Source: Lanius collurio
Taxonomy: Eukaryota > Chordata > Aves > Passeriformes > Laniidae
NCBI GenBank assembly: GCA_020086605.1
Contig: JACBWW010000069.1
Location: 2,165,000-2,228,999, forward strand
Length of the DNA: 64,000 nucleotides
Direction of reading: 5' to 3'
In this document: positions 1 through 10,822 of the stretch, in pieces
Layout of the letters: every line of letters starts with the position of its first letter
Numbering within the stretch: position 1 is the first letter of the stretch
Translations under genes and position numbers: made by a program
Notes under the pieces: model-generated
What the model was told of the DNA's origin: nothing
The model's input: the letters and a program-made list of their open reading frames with translations, nothing else
Databases searched by the model: none

Positions 1-110
1 CGAATTTGTTCTCATCTCGCTCCGAACAGATTGCGTGCAACAAGAGTTTTCCCGGTTGCTTCTGCAGCCTGGGATGTTTGTTGTTATTTCTTTTTTTAAC
101 ATAGTTTAAG

Positions 111-145
111 CAAAAAAAAAGAAACAAAAAAAACCCCAAAAAAAA
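111..145 (+). repeat. A-rich low-complexity run
   Basis: Adenine tracts are broken by single G, C and CCCC interruptions. No retroposed sequence is recognised directly upstream, so this is called low complexity and not a poly(A) tail of a retrocopy. Confidence 0.8.
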
Positions 146-689
146 GTCTCCCAGGGGCTTTGCCTCCGGACCTTGTAAACTGACCTAAAATTAGTGCAGT
201 GAGAAGGCTAAAAATAGGAATAACTTTTGTTTGCTTACAACTGATCTGTCCCCCAACATGACAGGAGCCCAACACAACAGATCTCCCTTTTTCAATAAGA
301 TTGGAACAGGGGCACCCAGAGAAATGCAATATTAAGTGTGTTTGTATATAAAGGATCTTCTTTTGCATAATATGGTGCTATTCTCACATGATAAGGGGGC
401 CAGAGCCCATCCCCAAGGCCTGTAGATGGATAAATCTCAATTTACACCCAGAATTCTGCAGAAATTCGGCATATGCCCTAGTGGGATTTATAACATGGGT
501 GAGGTGGGTGGGTGGAAGCAGTGCCTCCCTCTTTCACCCACCCTGGACACAGCCCTGATGCTATTTCCTAAGTCTGTGTGGAGAAAGAGATGCTGTAAAA
601 CAGTGGCTTGACATTCTTTTTCTCCCAAACGAAGAAAAAGAAGAAATGTTTCTGCAGGGAGGGGGATTAGGGCTGGCAGGACACTGTGC

Positions 690-1300
690 TAACAGCCCTG
701 CGTGGACCTTTTAAAAGCTGGGCTGTGTTAGCGGCCTAATAGTCTTTAAATAGGTACTTAGAGAACGGTTTAAATGTGAATAACGGAGCGACACCTTATT
801 AAAACCAACTGGCTGAAAGAATTATAAATTCACAGCTCGTTCAAACAAGAAAGGAAAGCCCATGACATTTCCTTAAGGAGCAATGATAGTCTGCAGTGTC
901 AATATGGCTTTGGTATACACACATTAAAATGTGTAAGTCTATATTTATGGGGTAATGGCATGCAGAATTTCAGCTGGATATTTAAATGGAGCATATTTCC
1001 TCTTTCTTAATTGCAGCACTGGAGAGAACTAATTTAATTTTTTTTTTGCCTCTATTTAAATATTCAGAAAATTATTTTATTTTCTCAAACATCATAAAAA
1101 AAGGATTTTCCCCCTGCTTAGACTTTGTTTGCTAAGTTTCATGGCTGCAGTATGTAAATTTCACATCTGAATTAAAAAAAACCAAACACTTAAAAATAGA
1201 AGTTGCAATAGAAATTCTCTCAACTTAAACTACAATGGTGTTACAGCCATGTGGATGTCGCACCATAATTATAGCTTAAAAAGCAATTAAGATAAAAGCC
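690..1300. promoter_or_regulatory. Candidate conserved non-coding element
   Basis: The block is AT-rich but not simple-repeat, and carries many homeodomain-like TAAT/ATTA cores, MEF2-like A/T cores such as CTATATTTAT, and Oct/Lhx-like sites. It has no recognisable transposon content. Such texture is typical of vertebrate developmental enhancers, but conservation cannot be measured here, so this is an inference from composition only. Confidence 0.25.
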
Positions 1301-2582
1301 AGTACAAAGAGATCAGCCAAATATCAAGAGACTCAATTCTAAGCAAAACAAATCTCTAACTTCATGCTAAACAAACTTTTGGTGGTCCATGTACTCAACA
1401 TTTTAATATTCATATACAGACAAGGAAACATACTGAGGGTTTGGGTTTCAGAAATGTTCCTTTAGCAGCAAAATGAGTTCAGAATCTCTTGAAGCTTTTC
1501 AGGAAAAAATACATGATGGAAATCTCTGACCATTCTAAGGGAGTTCATTTGTGGGTTCCCAATGCTCTTGTGCTCCCCATTGTGCTGAGGTCAAATTATT
1601 TATCCTCCTTCATGTGGGCCCAAGATCTAAAATTTGGCTCATCCCTGAAGGTTGGGCAGCACTGGGGAGCTTGGCCAAGATTTGGGGTGTTTTCTGGTGA
1701 AATGCTGAGCCTGGATGAACCTCCTGTGCAACCTGTATTGCACCAGGAGGCTTTAAGTTGTCTGTGAATATAAATAGGACACACAAGTAAATGTTTACAT
1801 TGATCCCATGTCACTCAGACATGTATGAACAGATTTACTTGCACAGAAATTTGAAATATTCCTGTAGACATGCAGGTCTGCACATGGACTTCATATGATT
1901 TATATGCATTGCACCCTGGCGTCCCTTCTTATTCTTTTTCTGTATCAGTTTAAATTACAAATCCATTCATATATTACAAACCAATTTATATAAAACAGAC
2001 CCAACTAAAACATACTCTGGACAGCAATTACAACCTTGTCATATGATTTTTTGTCTACAACAATCCTACAAGACTTAATATCTAGCTGGCTTGGTACTAA
2101 ATGGTAGAGTTCCAATAAAAAAAAGTGTAGATTTTATTCAGTTCTGTAGGCAGACAGACTACAACACCAAAACCAGAATTACAGAGCACAAGCTGATGTA
2201 TTCAATTTTATGGGAATTATCCAGAAAGGAATACATTACATGTTAACTAATGTTTTGCCTTAAAACGTAAGTTTTGCTGAACCAATTAAATCAACCAACT
2301 AATCTTGCACATGAAACATTAAACAAGAATGGAGTGTCTGCAATTAGCAAATAGCTTTGATGTGACTAAATATCTATCTCTATGCATCACCAACGTTCTG
2401 GGTTTAAGTCCCAGATGATGTTAGACATGATGAATGTAAATGTTTGCTGCCTATAGGTTTCCAACCAGCTGAGTATTGGAGCAGCAGCACTGCTTGGTTC
2501 AGAGGGATGGAAAACCAGATGTCAGCTGCTGTTATTAGGAAAGACCTTGTTTTGCATTAAAACATGGGTAAAAGTGAGAGAA

Positions 2583-2766
2583 AGAAGGAAGGAAGGAAGG
2601 AAGGAAGGAAGGAAGGAAGGAAGGAAGGAAGGAAGGAAGGAAGGAAGGAAGGAAGGAAGGAAGGAAGGAAGGAAGGAAGGAAGGAAGGAAGGAAGGAAGG
2701 AGAGAAGAGAAGAGAAGAGAAGAGAAGAGAAGAGAAGAGAAGAGAAGAGAAGAGAAGAGAAGAGAA
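2583..2766 (+). repeat. Compound microsatellite (GGAA)n-(AGAGA)n
   Basis: About 28-29 near-perfect GGAA units run from 2587 to 2700. They are followed directly by about 13 AGAGA pentamers from 2701 to 2766. The block is pure purine on the + strand. It creates long artificial open frames on both strands (Lys/Glu/Gly/Arg repeats on +, Phe/Leu/Pro/Ser repeats on -) which are not genes. The sharp switch from tetramer to pentamer suggests independent expansion of a degenerated edge unit. Confidence 0.97.
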
Positions 2767-3324
2767 AGGCAGGCACAGGATGCCATTAAAATTAAAAGGC
2801 AGGTAAAAAGCACAACAGTTACTGCCCTTAGAAACAAAGACTGTCTTTAAAATATTCTTTAAAAACCAGGTTAGAAAGTGGAAATTGAAGTCTGAATAAC
2901 ATAATAGTTCAAAAGTAGCATAGAGCAGCCCAGCTCTGCCATCAGGTTCCCAAAATCCGTCCAACCTGTGCAACACCTCCCTCCTGGGCAGTGGTGATTT
3001 TGGGAACCCGATACTCGGGGCTTTGGAAACTTTAGAGGCATGAGAAGCTGTGTGCAGAGGTGTGGCTTGGTAATTGCTCACCTTTTTTTTTGTGCAAACA
3101 CAAAAACAGCGCCCAGGCCAGGAGGCTCCAGTGTGTGGTGGGAGCAGGTGTGGATGCTGGGAACGCAGCGTGGGAAAGGAGGGACATGGCACAGCCTGCT
3201 CTGAGCAGCCTGGCAGCCCCACTCTGCTCCATCCTTGTACAATGTTCAGCACCTTTCTTCCACGTTTTTAACTTTTTTTCTCAATGTTTTGTCGTGTTTG
3301 TACAACACTCTTGAGCCCATGGTG
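2767..3324. other. Gene-free unique sequence
   Basis: The stretch is mixed-composition DNA between the purine microsatellite and the first CR1 fragment. Several short frames overlap one another on both strands and none resembles a known family. No repeat or RNA structure is recognised. Confidence 0.55.
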
Positions 3325-3415
3325 TGGCCCTTGGGGATGGTTCTGTGCAGGGCCAGGAGTTGGACTCGGTGATCCTCGTGAGTCCCTTCCAGCTCAGCAG
3401 ATTCTGGGATTCTGT
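3325..3415 (+). mobile_element. CR1 LINE 3'-end fragment
   Basis: The segment matches the CR1 tail variant with the GTGCAGGGCCAGGAGTTGGA block, followed by a GATCCTCGTGAGTCCCTTCC block and an ATTCTGGGATTCTG terminus that corresponds to the usual ATTCTATGATTCT tail. Only the terminal roughly 90 bp remain, a 5' truncation typical of CR1. The copy is diverged and has no coding part. Confidence 0.8.
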
Positions 3416-4539
3416 TTTGTTCTGGAGAGAAACTGATCCCTTGTGGCTACAGCTAAGGAGGGGCCAGGCTCAAATACTCAGCAGAAAGACTCAAATCTGG
3501 GTCTCCCCAAGCAGCTGAACATGCTGGTTACCCAACTATTGCCTTGGAGGTAGAGGTCTTCCAGCTCAGGCTCAAAACATCATTTATTTAGAAATAGTTC
3601 AATGTTCACTAGACGTGAGAGATGTTTGAAGCCGTAGAGGTCAAGGAGGAACTGAGCAGGACCCAACTCTGAGGAGAAATGAGTTATTTGGGTACCACCC
3701 CATGAGGAATTCCAGTTTAATCCTTGGGGTGAAACAAGGAGCAAACTTCAACTGCAAACCAGAGCTGGTCTTATCTTGACACAGGAAATAGTAACTGAGA
3801 TATGTGGGCAGGGGTGGAATAAGGAAAGTGGATTTGGAAGGACACAGTCCATTTTAAGAACCTACCACTACAAAATAAATAAAGTCACAGTTAAGGTAAT
3901 GGCAAAACTTGCAATTTAATAGTAAAAAATCAATTATAAAGATAAGAAATAGATATGAAAAATAATAGTTTCGTCTAAATGGCAAAAATTACTGGAGTGA
4001 GTTTTTTTTAGCCAGAAAATTTATACTTTCCCCAGCACATATGGGTGGGTTTTGTTGAACAGTGGAAACCCAGCTAAGTAAAAAGGTGCAGAGATCTGCA
4101 TTTCCCGTTGCATCCTAAATTCTCATTATCACACCAGCAATTAAAATTTTGGATCTCCTGATGATCAGAAGGTAGCTGACAAGGATGAATTAATCAGCCA
4201 TTGCAGCACCTTGGAGAGGTTGATATTAGCAGGGACACTTGGCTGAAAAGGGGGAAAGGATTCCTAGATATCATATGGCATTCCATGAGCACGAGGGACA
4301 GCATCCTCCCACCCTCATCAGATGTGTCACATATTTAACGAGAATTCCTCAGGAGAGAATTCAGTGGGATGTCTGAATTCCTTCTCCTTTAGCCCAACAT
4401 TCACCTACATGGGGAAGAGGTGATGGTGGGCAACAGCCCCCACACGACTAGAAGCAGTGATCATTTTCCTGACTTTTTTTACTAGCTGTGGTAAAAGCCC
4501 TCAACAACTGCAGGTGGTAAAAATTAATGTATTATACAG
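3416..4539. other. Gene-free unique sequence
   Basis: There is an AT-rich patch at about 3870-4010, otherwise mixed composition. No feature is recognised apart from the flanking CR1 copies. Confidence 0.55.
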
Positions 4540-4845
4540 TCATAGAAACACAAGATGGTTTGGGTTGGAAGGGACCTTAAAGATCATCTGATTCCTATCC
4601 CCAACCATGGACAGGGACACCTTTCACTAGACCAGGTTGCTCCAAGCCCCACCTAACCGTGAATCTTTCCAAGGATGGGGCAGCCACAGCTTCTCTGGAC
4701 AACCTGTACCAGGGCCTCACCACCCCCATAGGGGAGAATTTCTTTCTGATATGTAACCTAAACCTACCCTGTTTCAGTTTGAAGCCATTTGTCCTTGCTC
4801 CATCCCTCCATACTCTTGCAAAAATTCTCTCCCCATCTTTCTGAG
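4540..4845 (-). mobile_element. CR1 LINE 3'-end fragment, about 300 bp
   Basis: Read on the minus strand, the copy ends in the CCCTTCCAACCCAAACCAT block. On the + strand this appears at 4559-4577 after a degraded TCATAGAAACACAAG tail. Upstream parts of the CR1 3' region are also present: the GGATGGGGCAGCCACAGCTTC block, the GAATTTCTTTCTGATAT block, and a diverged stretch at 4775-4845 matching the region before it. No reverse-transcriptase frame remains. Confidence 0.92.
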
Positions 4846-7800
4846 ACAGAATTTTGCAGACTGGCACATTTGCAAAATACCAGCAAAGGTGAGTGGTGTA
4901 AATCAGACAACTCCCGCTCCTTCAGAATTGCTGAAGGCACTTGGGAAGAGGCCTCAAAGGGCAGGGGGCAGCCTGAATAACTCACCCCAAGGAGACTGAG
5001 GGGTTCTGCTCTCCTATTCAAGCTGAAAATAATGTTTCCCTTCCCAGTGCTGTCCTGCTTGAACATGGAAGGGTCCAGAAGTGCTCTGGTCCAGCTACAG
5101 GGTGGTGATGAAGAAGATGGGAGCTTGGACATGTCTGCTCCAGCATGGAGAAGGGAATTTCTGCTCTTCCCCACTGACATGAAGCCAAGCAGAGAAAGAA
5201 CTGGGAACCAACAGCCACAGGACCAGGACTTTCACCTCAGATGAAGCATCAGGCTCAAGTCAAAAGGTCACCAGGTGAAAGAGCTGTAAAAGCAGAGGTT
5301 CCCACAGACCAAAAAGCTCTGTTGTGGAGTAGGATAGGGAGAGTCCTGCTGGTTCCAGCCACTCAGATGGGACCCCACATGCACAGTTTTGCCCACCAGA
5401 TGTGGCTGACCTTGCACATCAAAGCCAGGCAGCAACAAGAGGTGCTTGGGGCCACAGCCCAGCTCAGCAGCAGGTACCCTGTCTCTTCCACCTCTCCACT
5501 GCACCACATCCACCACAGCCTGGCCCCAGCCTGCTCACCAACAAGGTCAAAAGTGTCTAGGACAATCTGCCAGAAGGACAATGGTACTGCAGAGCCTCTG
5601 CTTCCTTGGGGAAGCAGCCTGAAATGGCAGGAATATTGACAGGAAAGGATGCCTCATTAGTTAACATCAAAAATTCCTCTGAAATAATAATTTTAAACTC
5701 ATTGCCAGTTAAATTAAATTCAGACATGCCAGTAGTAACATTTGGGTCTGCGGGAAGAATAGTTGTTCAATTAAAAGAGAAGCCAAACACCATTAAAGTA
5801 GAAATGTATACAGCAAGTACAGTGGAATTCCACCTGCTCATTCCAGATGTTTGCAGTCACTCACACATCTAAAGGCTCAGTAAATAGAGCTAATGATGCT
5901 TCAGAATAACTTAATACCAGTTCCTACACCCCTTAAAAACAGAGCTGCTCAAGCAGGGTTAGAAAAAGGGATGCTGCCAAAAGCCCTGCAGGGATCACAC
6001 TGCTCTTGTGGCATCCTACAGTCTGAATGGGCTTGGGGATCCAAGACTTGAGCAATTCTCCAGAGATCTGCCCTGAATTCCTGGTTTAGCAAAGGGAAGA
6101 ATCTGTAGATTAATAAGAAGAACAGAAAGTGGAGCTCAAAAAAAAAAGGATGGCTCCTATGAATGGGAAGTGCAGCTCTCTAAAATATGTGCTGAAAAGC
6201 CAAATATCACCAGTTGTTCTCTGTGTTTGCTGCTTCCTGCACCAGGGACAGGTTCCCTAAATGTGTTTCCATCTGAGGGTAGTTGCTTTCACAGCTGATT
6301 TTAAATTCTCTGGGTAATTTATTTATTACCATTATTGCTCATTACTACAGTTCCTTAGCAGGGCAGCATTGCAGAGCTCGAGTCTAAACCTTTCTTGCAT
6401 GGGAATGGTTCCTGACTTTTAAAGATCATATTCTGAGCTTCCATCAAATGAGGACTTGTGGAAATCCTCTGCACTTAAAGGAAAACCATTCAAAGAAGCT
6501 CTTTTCCCAGCCTGGGAACTGATGAAGTGGGATTCCTACAGACTGATACCCCCAGTCTCCAGCCCCTTTCCAACACACCTTCTGTGCTGAGCCTTCTTTT
6601 TGTGTTCTCAAGGAGTTCAGCACAGACATTCTTAACTGTCTGAAAATTAGAACATTTAGAAAAATTGAGCAACACTTGTGCTCCTCCATCAAATTGGTTG
6701 AAACTGGGCTGCAGATTTTAAGACTGCAGTTGCTGAGGGAAAAGGCACAATTCAGCACAGTTTGTGGAAACCAGACTTGTACCTGGAGTCAGAGAGGAGT
6801 TTTGATGACTCACCAGGAAATATCACATCCAGAGCAAAGGACTCTCCACTTGGAAACCTTGCCCACTCTTCCGGCTTTAGGGAGCAGTTGAAGAGTGAGT
6901 CTTAGCCAGTTTCTCATTTCTCCTGGACCTCTTGCACCCAGGATTCTAACTGGGATCTGAAAAGCCAGAATCCTTCCTACTCCAAGCGCTCCCCATGTCC
7001 TCAGACCATCTCAGGCATCCAGGTATTACTGTGTTCCACACTTCCTGATGTGGTGCACCTGGATTGTCCCTTGAAATACATCAGGATCCCAATGCCCAAA
7101 GAGGACATCAGGATGTGGGGCCAGGAGTGTTTCATGAAGTAGCTGCCCCTCCCTATAAGGACACACGAAATACCTTCATCACTGCCTTGGGAAGAGGAAA
7201 CACTATTTTCTCACCCTGATTTCTTGTGTGCTCCTGACCACAGTCCTGCAAGGACAGCCTGGAGCCAGACACAAAGCTCTGAGCTGGGTGGCACTTGGTG
7301 GGAGCTGCTGGGACTACTTTGGGCAGAGCAGAGCTAGCAGCCCAGAAAGCAGGAGGAGGAAGGTGATGTTCCCTTCCCACTCTGCCTCCTCTCCCTCGCA
7401 CACACAGCATTTCCACAGGCTGTGCACAGGGACCAGGATTTGGGCGTTAATTGATAGGATTATTTCTTATGAATTTCTTCTTCCCCTTTCCTTAGGATTG
7501 TTTCCAAGATTTGGTAGGTTTGACTTCCCTTCCTTAAAGCACCAATTTGCAGGACCTGGGATGTGGCCCTCACCCCATCAATACCCTCTGATATGGGGCA
7601 CATTCCCAAATTAGGAGGAACACAGAGTGGCAAATTATTGCCCCCCTCAGCCCATAAACTGAGATACCCCCACTGCCATAACACATCTCCCACACCCTGA
7701 GGCTGCCCCCATTCATTGGATTCTCCCTGGGCAAAGCAGGGTTAGGTCCCAGTATCATGCCTGGTGGGTGGTTTGTGTGCACCAATTTCTCCTCTCAAGC

Positions 7801-8917
7801 AGGATTTTGCCAAAACCCAAGGTTTAAAACCTTCAGCTGTGTGGAGAAGGAGCAGCTGAAGCCAAGGAGGCACCGAGTACCTTTGCTGCTGCTCTCGTCT
7901 CAGAATCTCTTTTCTTCATTATTGTAATGCAGCCTTTCATGTGATTTCTCTATGTAACCGATAATGTTCTTGAGCTTGCATTTCACAGGAAAGGTTATTT
8001 TTGAAAAGAATAAAGAAAATCCTTATCAACCTACATGCTTGTTGTAGGAATGCCAACTCTGTTATGAGTGCAGGTCCATCCATTCCTTTATTTTGATGTA
8101 AAAAAATCTCCTGGCCTGCAACTACAACATGTAAGAGGCATTGCAGGCAGAACTTGATCTCATCTCACTCTGAAGACAGCAGCATCTTTCTCCCCCAGAA
8201 TAAATCCCAAACAAGCCCCCCTCCTGCTCCCAGCTTAACTGGCAGCTTCAGCAACAACAGATAAACTTCAACCTACGTTGCCTTTCCAAGCTTAGTTGTT
8301 CATTACTTTTTTCCTCCCACACCTGCCTTGATCCCCTGCAAGAAGCAATTACCCAAATGATATTGTGGCTGGGGATAACTAAATATTCCTCCTGATACAA
8401 GGCAGTGATATCACTGTGACTTCCACAGGTCTCAACAGATTTTATACAGCATGCCTCAAAAAAAAGGCCCTCCTCCAAAGTGGTCTTTGAACCTGCCCCC
8501 CGTCATAAGAACAGCTTGCAAAAAGGGAAGAGAAAATGGCAAAATCTCATGCCTGGGGCATTTGGACCAAGTGCAAAGATCTAAGAAAGGTAAAATACTC
8601 GGCTGTTTGACAGTTCATAAATGCTGCACAGTCCCTGTCCTTCTTTAAGATTATTGGAGGATGAAGAAGGGGGTTCAAATCCTCAGACTTTCATTCAGGA
8701 CAGACACCTCCTACCCACAAAAGTCACATTTCTGGGACAAATGAGTCCCAAACAGAAAGTGTTTTTTTAAATAACCCTCTATTTGCTTACACAGTCAGAA
8801 GATCAGCATCAAATTAATCTCTACTTCAGTGTGGGGAATCCAGTTGTCACTGGGCAAAGGCCATTCACCAGAAACTCCACGTGGTAAAGTCTACCCTGGA
8901 GGGAACTGGAAGGGACC
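4846..8917. other. Gene-free unique sequence, about 4 kb
   Basis: No transposon, RNA gene or known exon is recognised. An open frame at 5606-5872 on the + strand reads somewhat protein-like but matches no family I know, and it lies in an AT-rich block that could equally be a conserved non-coding element. The rest is ordinary mixed-composition DNA. Confidence 0.5.
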
Positions 8918-9030
8918 ATAGAATCATGGAATGTTTGGAGTTGGAAGGGACCTTCAAGACCATCCAGTTCCAAGCCCCTGCCATGGGCAGGGACACCTTC
9001 CACTGGATCAGGGTGCTCAGAGTCCCAAAG
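8918..9030 (-). mobile_element. CR1 LINE 3'-end fragment
   Basis: On the + strand the copy opens with CATAGAATCATGGAATGTTT and the GTTGGAAGGGACCTTCAAGA block. It keeps the intact 3' hairpin CCCTGCC-ATG-GGCAGGG at 8976-8992 and fades after the CCACTGGATCAGGGTGCTC block. It is a short 5'-truncated copy with a well-preserved tail. Confidence 0.93.
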
Positions 9031-10681
9031 ATGTAAAAAAAGAGGTCCGGTGTGGGGGGTCATCACTTATGGCTGCAGATCTGAGCTGCCAACCCATAGC
9101 AGAGGCAGCGGGGTGACTGGGAAAAACACAAAACCAGCTGAAGGGCCAAGGCATAGATTTTCTGTAATTAGCAGCTGATTCCCACTGATTTTTGAAATAG
9201 CAACTCTTTAAAATGAGACAGGTTGCACAATGGTCACACCTGCCAGGGAAATGTGGCCGAGCTCGCAGGTCTGCTTCAGTGAGAGGTAACAGTGCCACCA
9301 GCATGGCACGGAGCAGCACTGGTGTGTGCACCTAGCAGAGCAGGGACTGCCTCTGAAAACCCTCTTGCTCCAGACCAATTTGTGTAAATAAACGCCAACA
9401 TTTCTAAGGCTTGATTGACTGAAGTCAGTGAGAAGGTCTCTGCTGACTCCACTGGGCTCCAGATAAGGTTCTTCAGTTCAGTAGCTTCCAAAATGCATCT
9501 GCTTCTCTGATTTAGTGCTATTGTTTGATGCAGGTCGAAACCAAACGAGCCTTAATTAGCTTCAAACTGAGTTCCCCGTGTTTACAACATCCTGGTTTAC
9601 AGTTCTGTGCTCTGTTCAGGTATGCACCTTGCCAATCAGCTGGGAACCCTGGCTGCTCTTAAAATACCTGTTTGTCTCACAGTCTCTCACTGACTGCAAA
9701 ACCATATTTCTAAATTCTCACATAATCAAAGGTACACTAAAAATAGAGGAAATTCTTGCATATCAGGACAAGAAAAAAAATGCACGCAACTTCTTTGCTC
9801 ACTGATGCAACCAAAACACCCAGGAGTTATTATAATGTGCATTCCCTTGACAGAGACTTTTATTTCATGCAAATTACTATGATTAAGATTCGAACGCTTT
9901 TTTTCCATTTTCGCACATTACTTAATCAATGTGAAGTACTGTGTAAAAATTGCATCTCTTCATAACAGTGATTTTGACCAAGTCAAGTGTTGCTGCTAGA
10001 ATCCTAATCCAGACTTGTGATTCAATTATCATTTAGAGACTTTCTAAATTCAAATTAAGTTTACAAGAAAAAAAAAAGGAAAAAGTTAATATCAATATGG
10101 ATCATTTGTAGGTTTTATCAAAGCAGCTTCCTGTTGCAAGGGAATGCAAAACATGTTGGATTCTTTCTGTTTCATTTATTTCTTTAACTAAACGTGAAAA
10201 ATATACAGTGCTGCATGGAATGTGAGCATTAAAATGTGTACCTTGGGACACTTCTTGCTCATATTGCATTGTTTATATTTTACAGGCAGCCATTCCGAGA
10301 GCTTGAGAGGATGTTTAAGCTCTGGATGTGGGCATCTGATTGAAGGAATGTTACTATAACTTCATGAGTTGCCTGTTCTTCAGCTGAGTGCCAGAAACTC
10401 ACCTCATAACCCAGACTGGGCATCTGCTTCAGTCCTCAGAGCTACAACCACCTAAAAAAACTGGTAAAATCTGTTAAAAACCTCCCTCCTCTTGGTGGTT
10501 CTGTATTAAAATTTTCACGGAATATGCATGTACATGGTACAAGCTGCCCATGAATCCAGTAACCTCATTACTTCCTGTGTTCTCACACAGTCAGTAAATA
10601 TTTCATGTTTTTTGAGGGGATAAATTCATGATGGCCTGCTCATGGGTGTGAAGGTTGGTAATAACTGTGACCTCTTCCACA
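9031..10681. other. Gene-free unique sequence
   Basis: Mixed-composition DNA becomes AT-rich from about 9690 to 10250. No exon, RNA or transposon is recognised. Confidence 0.55.
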
Positions 10682-10822
10682 TTCATGGAATCACGGAATG
10701 GTTTGGGTTGGAAAGGACCCTAAAGCTCAGCTCATTCCAACCCCCTGCCATGGGCAGGGACACCTCCCACTATCCCAGGTTGCTCCAAGCCCTGTCCAGC
10801 CTGGCCTCGGACACTTCCACAT
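10682..10822 (-). mobile_element. CR1 LINE 3'-end fragment
   Basis: The copy has the tail block GGAATCACGGAATGGTTTGG, the 3' hairpin region CCCCCTGCCATGGGCAGGGA, and the GTTGCTCCAAGCCCTGTCCA block. The match fades after the CTCGGACACTTCCA block. The copy is well preserved, 5'-truncated and non-coding. Confidence 0.94.

Larger units (their letters stand above)
1..2578. other. Gene-free AT-rich sequence
   Basis: No recognisable exon, RNA gene or transposon is seen. The stretch contains an A-rich run at 111-145 and a candidate conserved non-coding block at about 690-1300, listed separately. The remainder is ordinary AT-rich unique DNA, and its open frames are short with no recognisable protein family. 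Confidence 0.6.

Noticed and set aside
919..934. ACACATT-AA-AATGTGT inverted repeat
   Set aside because: Seven-base AT-rich arms with a two-base loop are expected by chance in 64 kb of AT-rich DNA.
2522..3252. Long open frames on both strands over the purine repeat (up to 231 codons)
   Set aside because: They exist only because 4- and 5-base repeats lack stop codons in several frames. The repetitive Lys/Glu/Gly/Arg and Phe/Leu/Pro/Ser peptides are artefacts.
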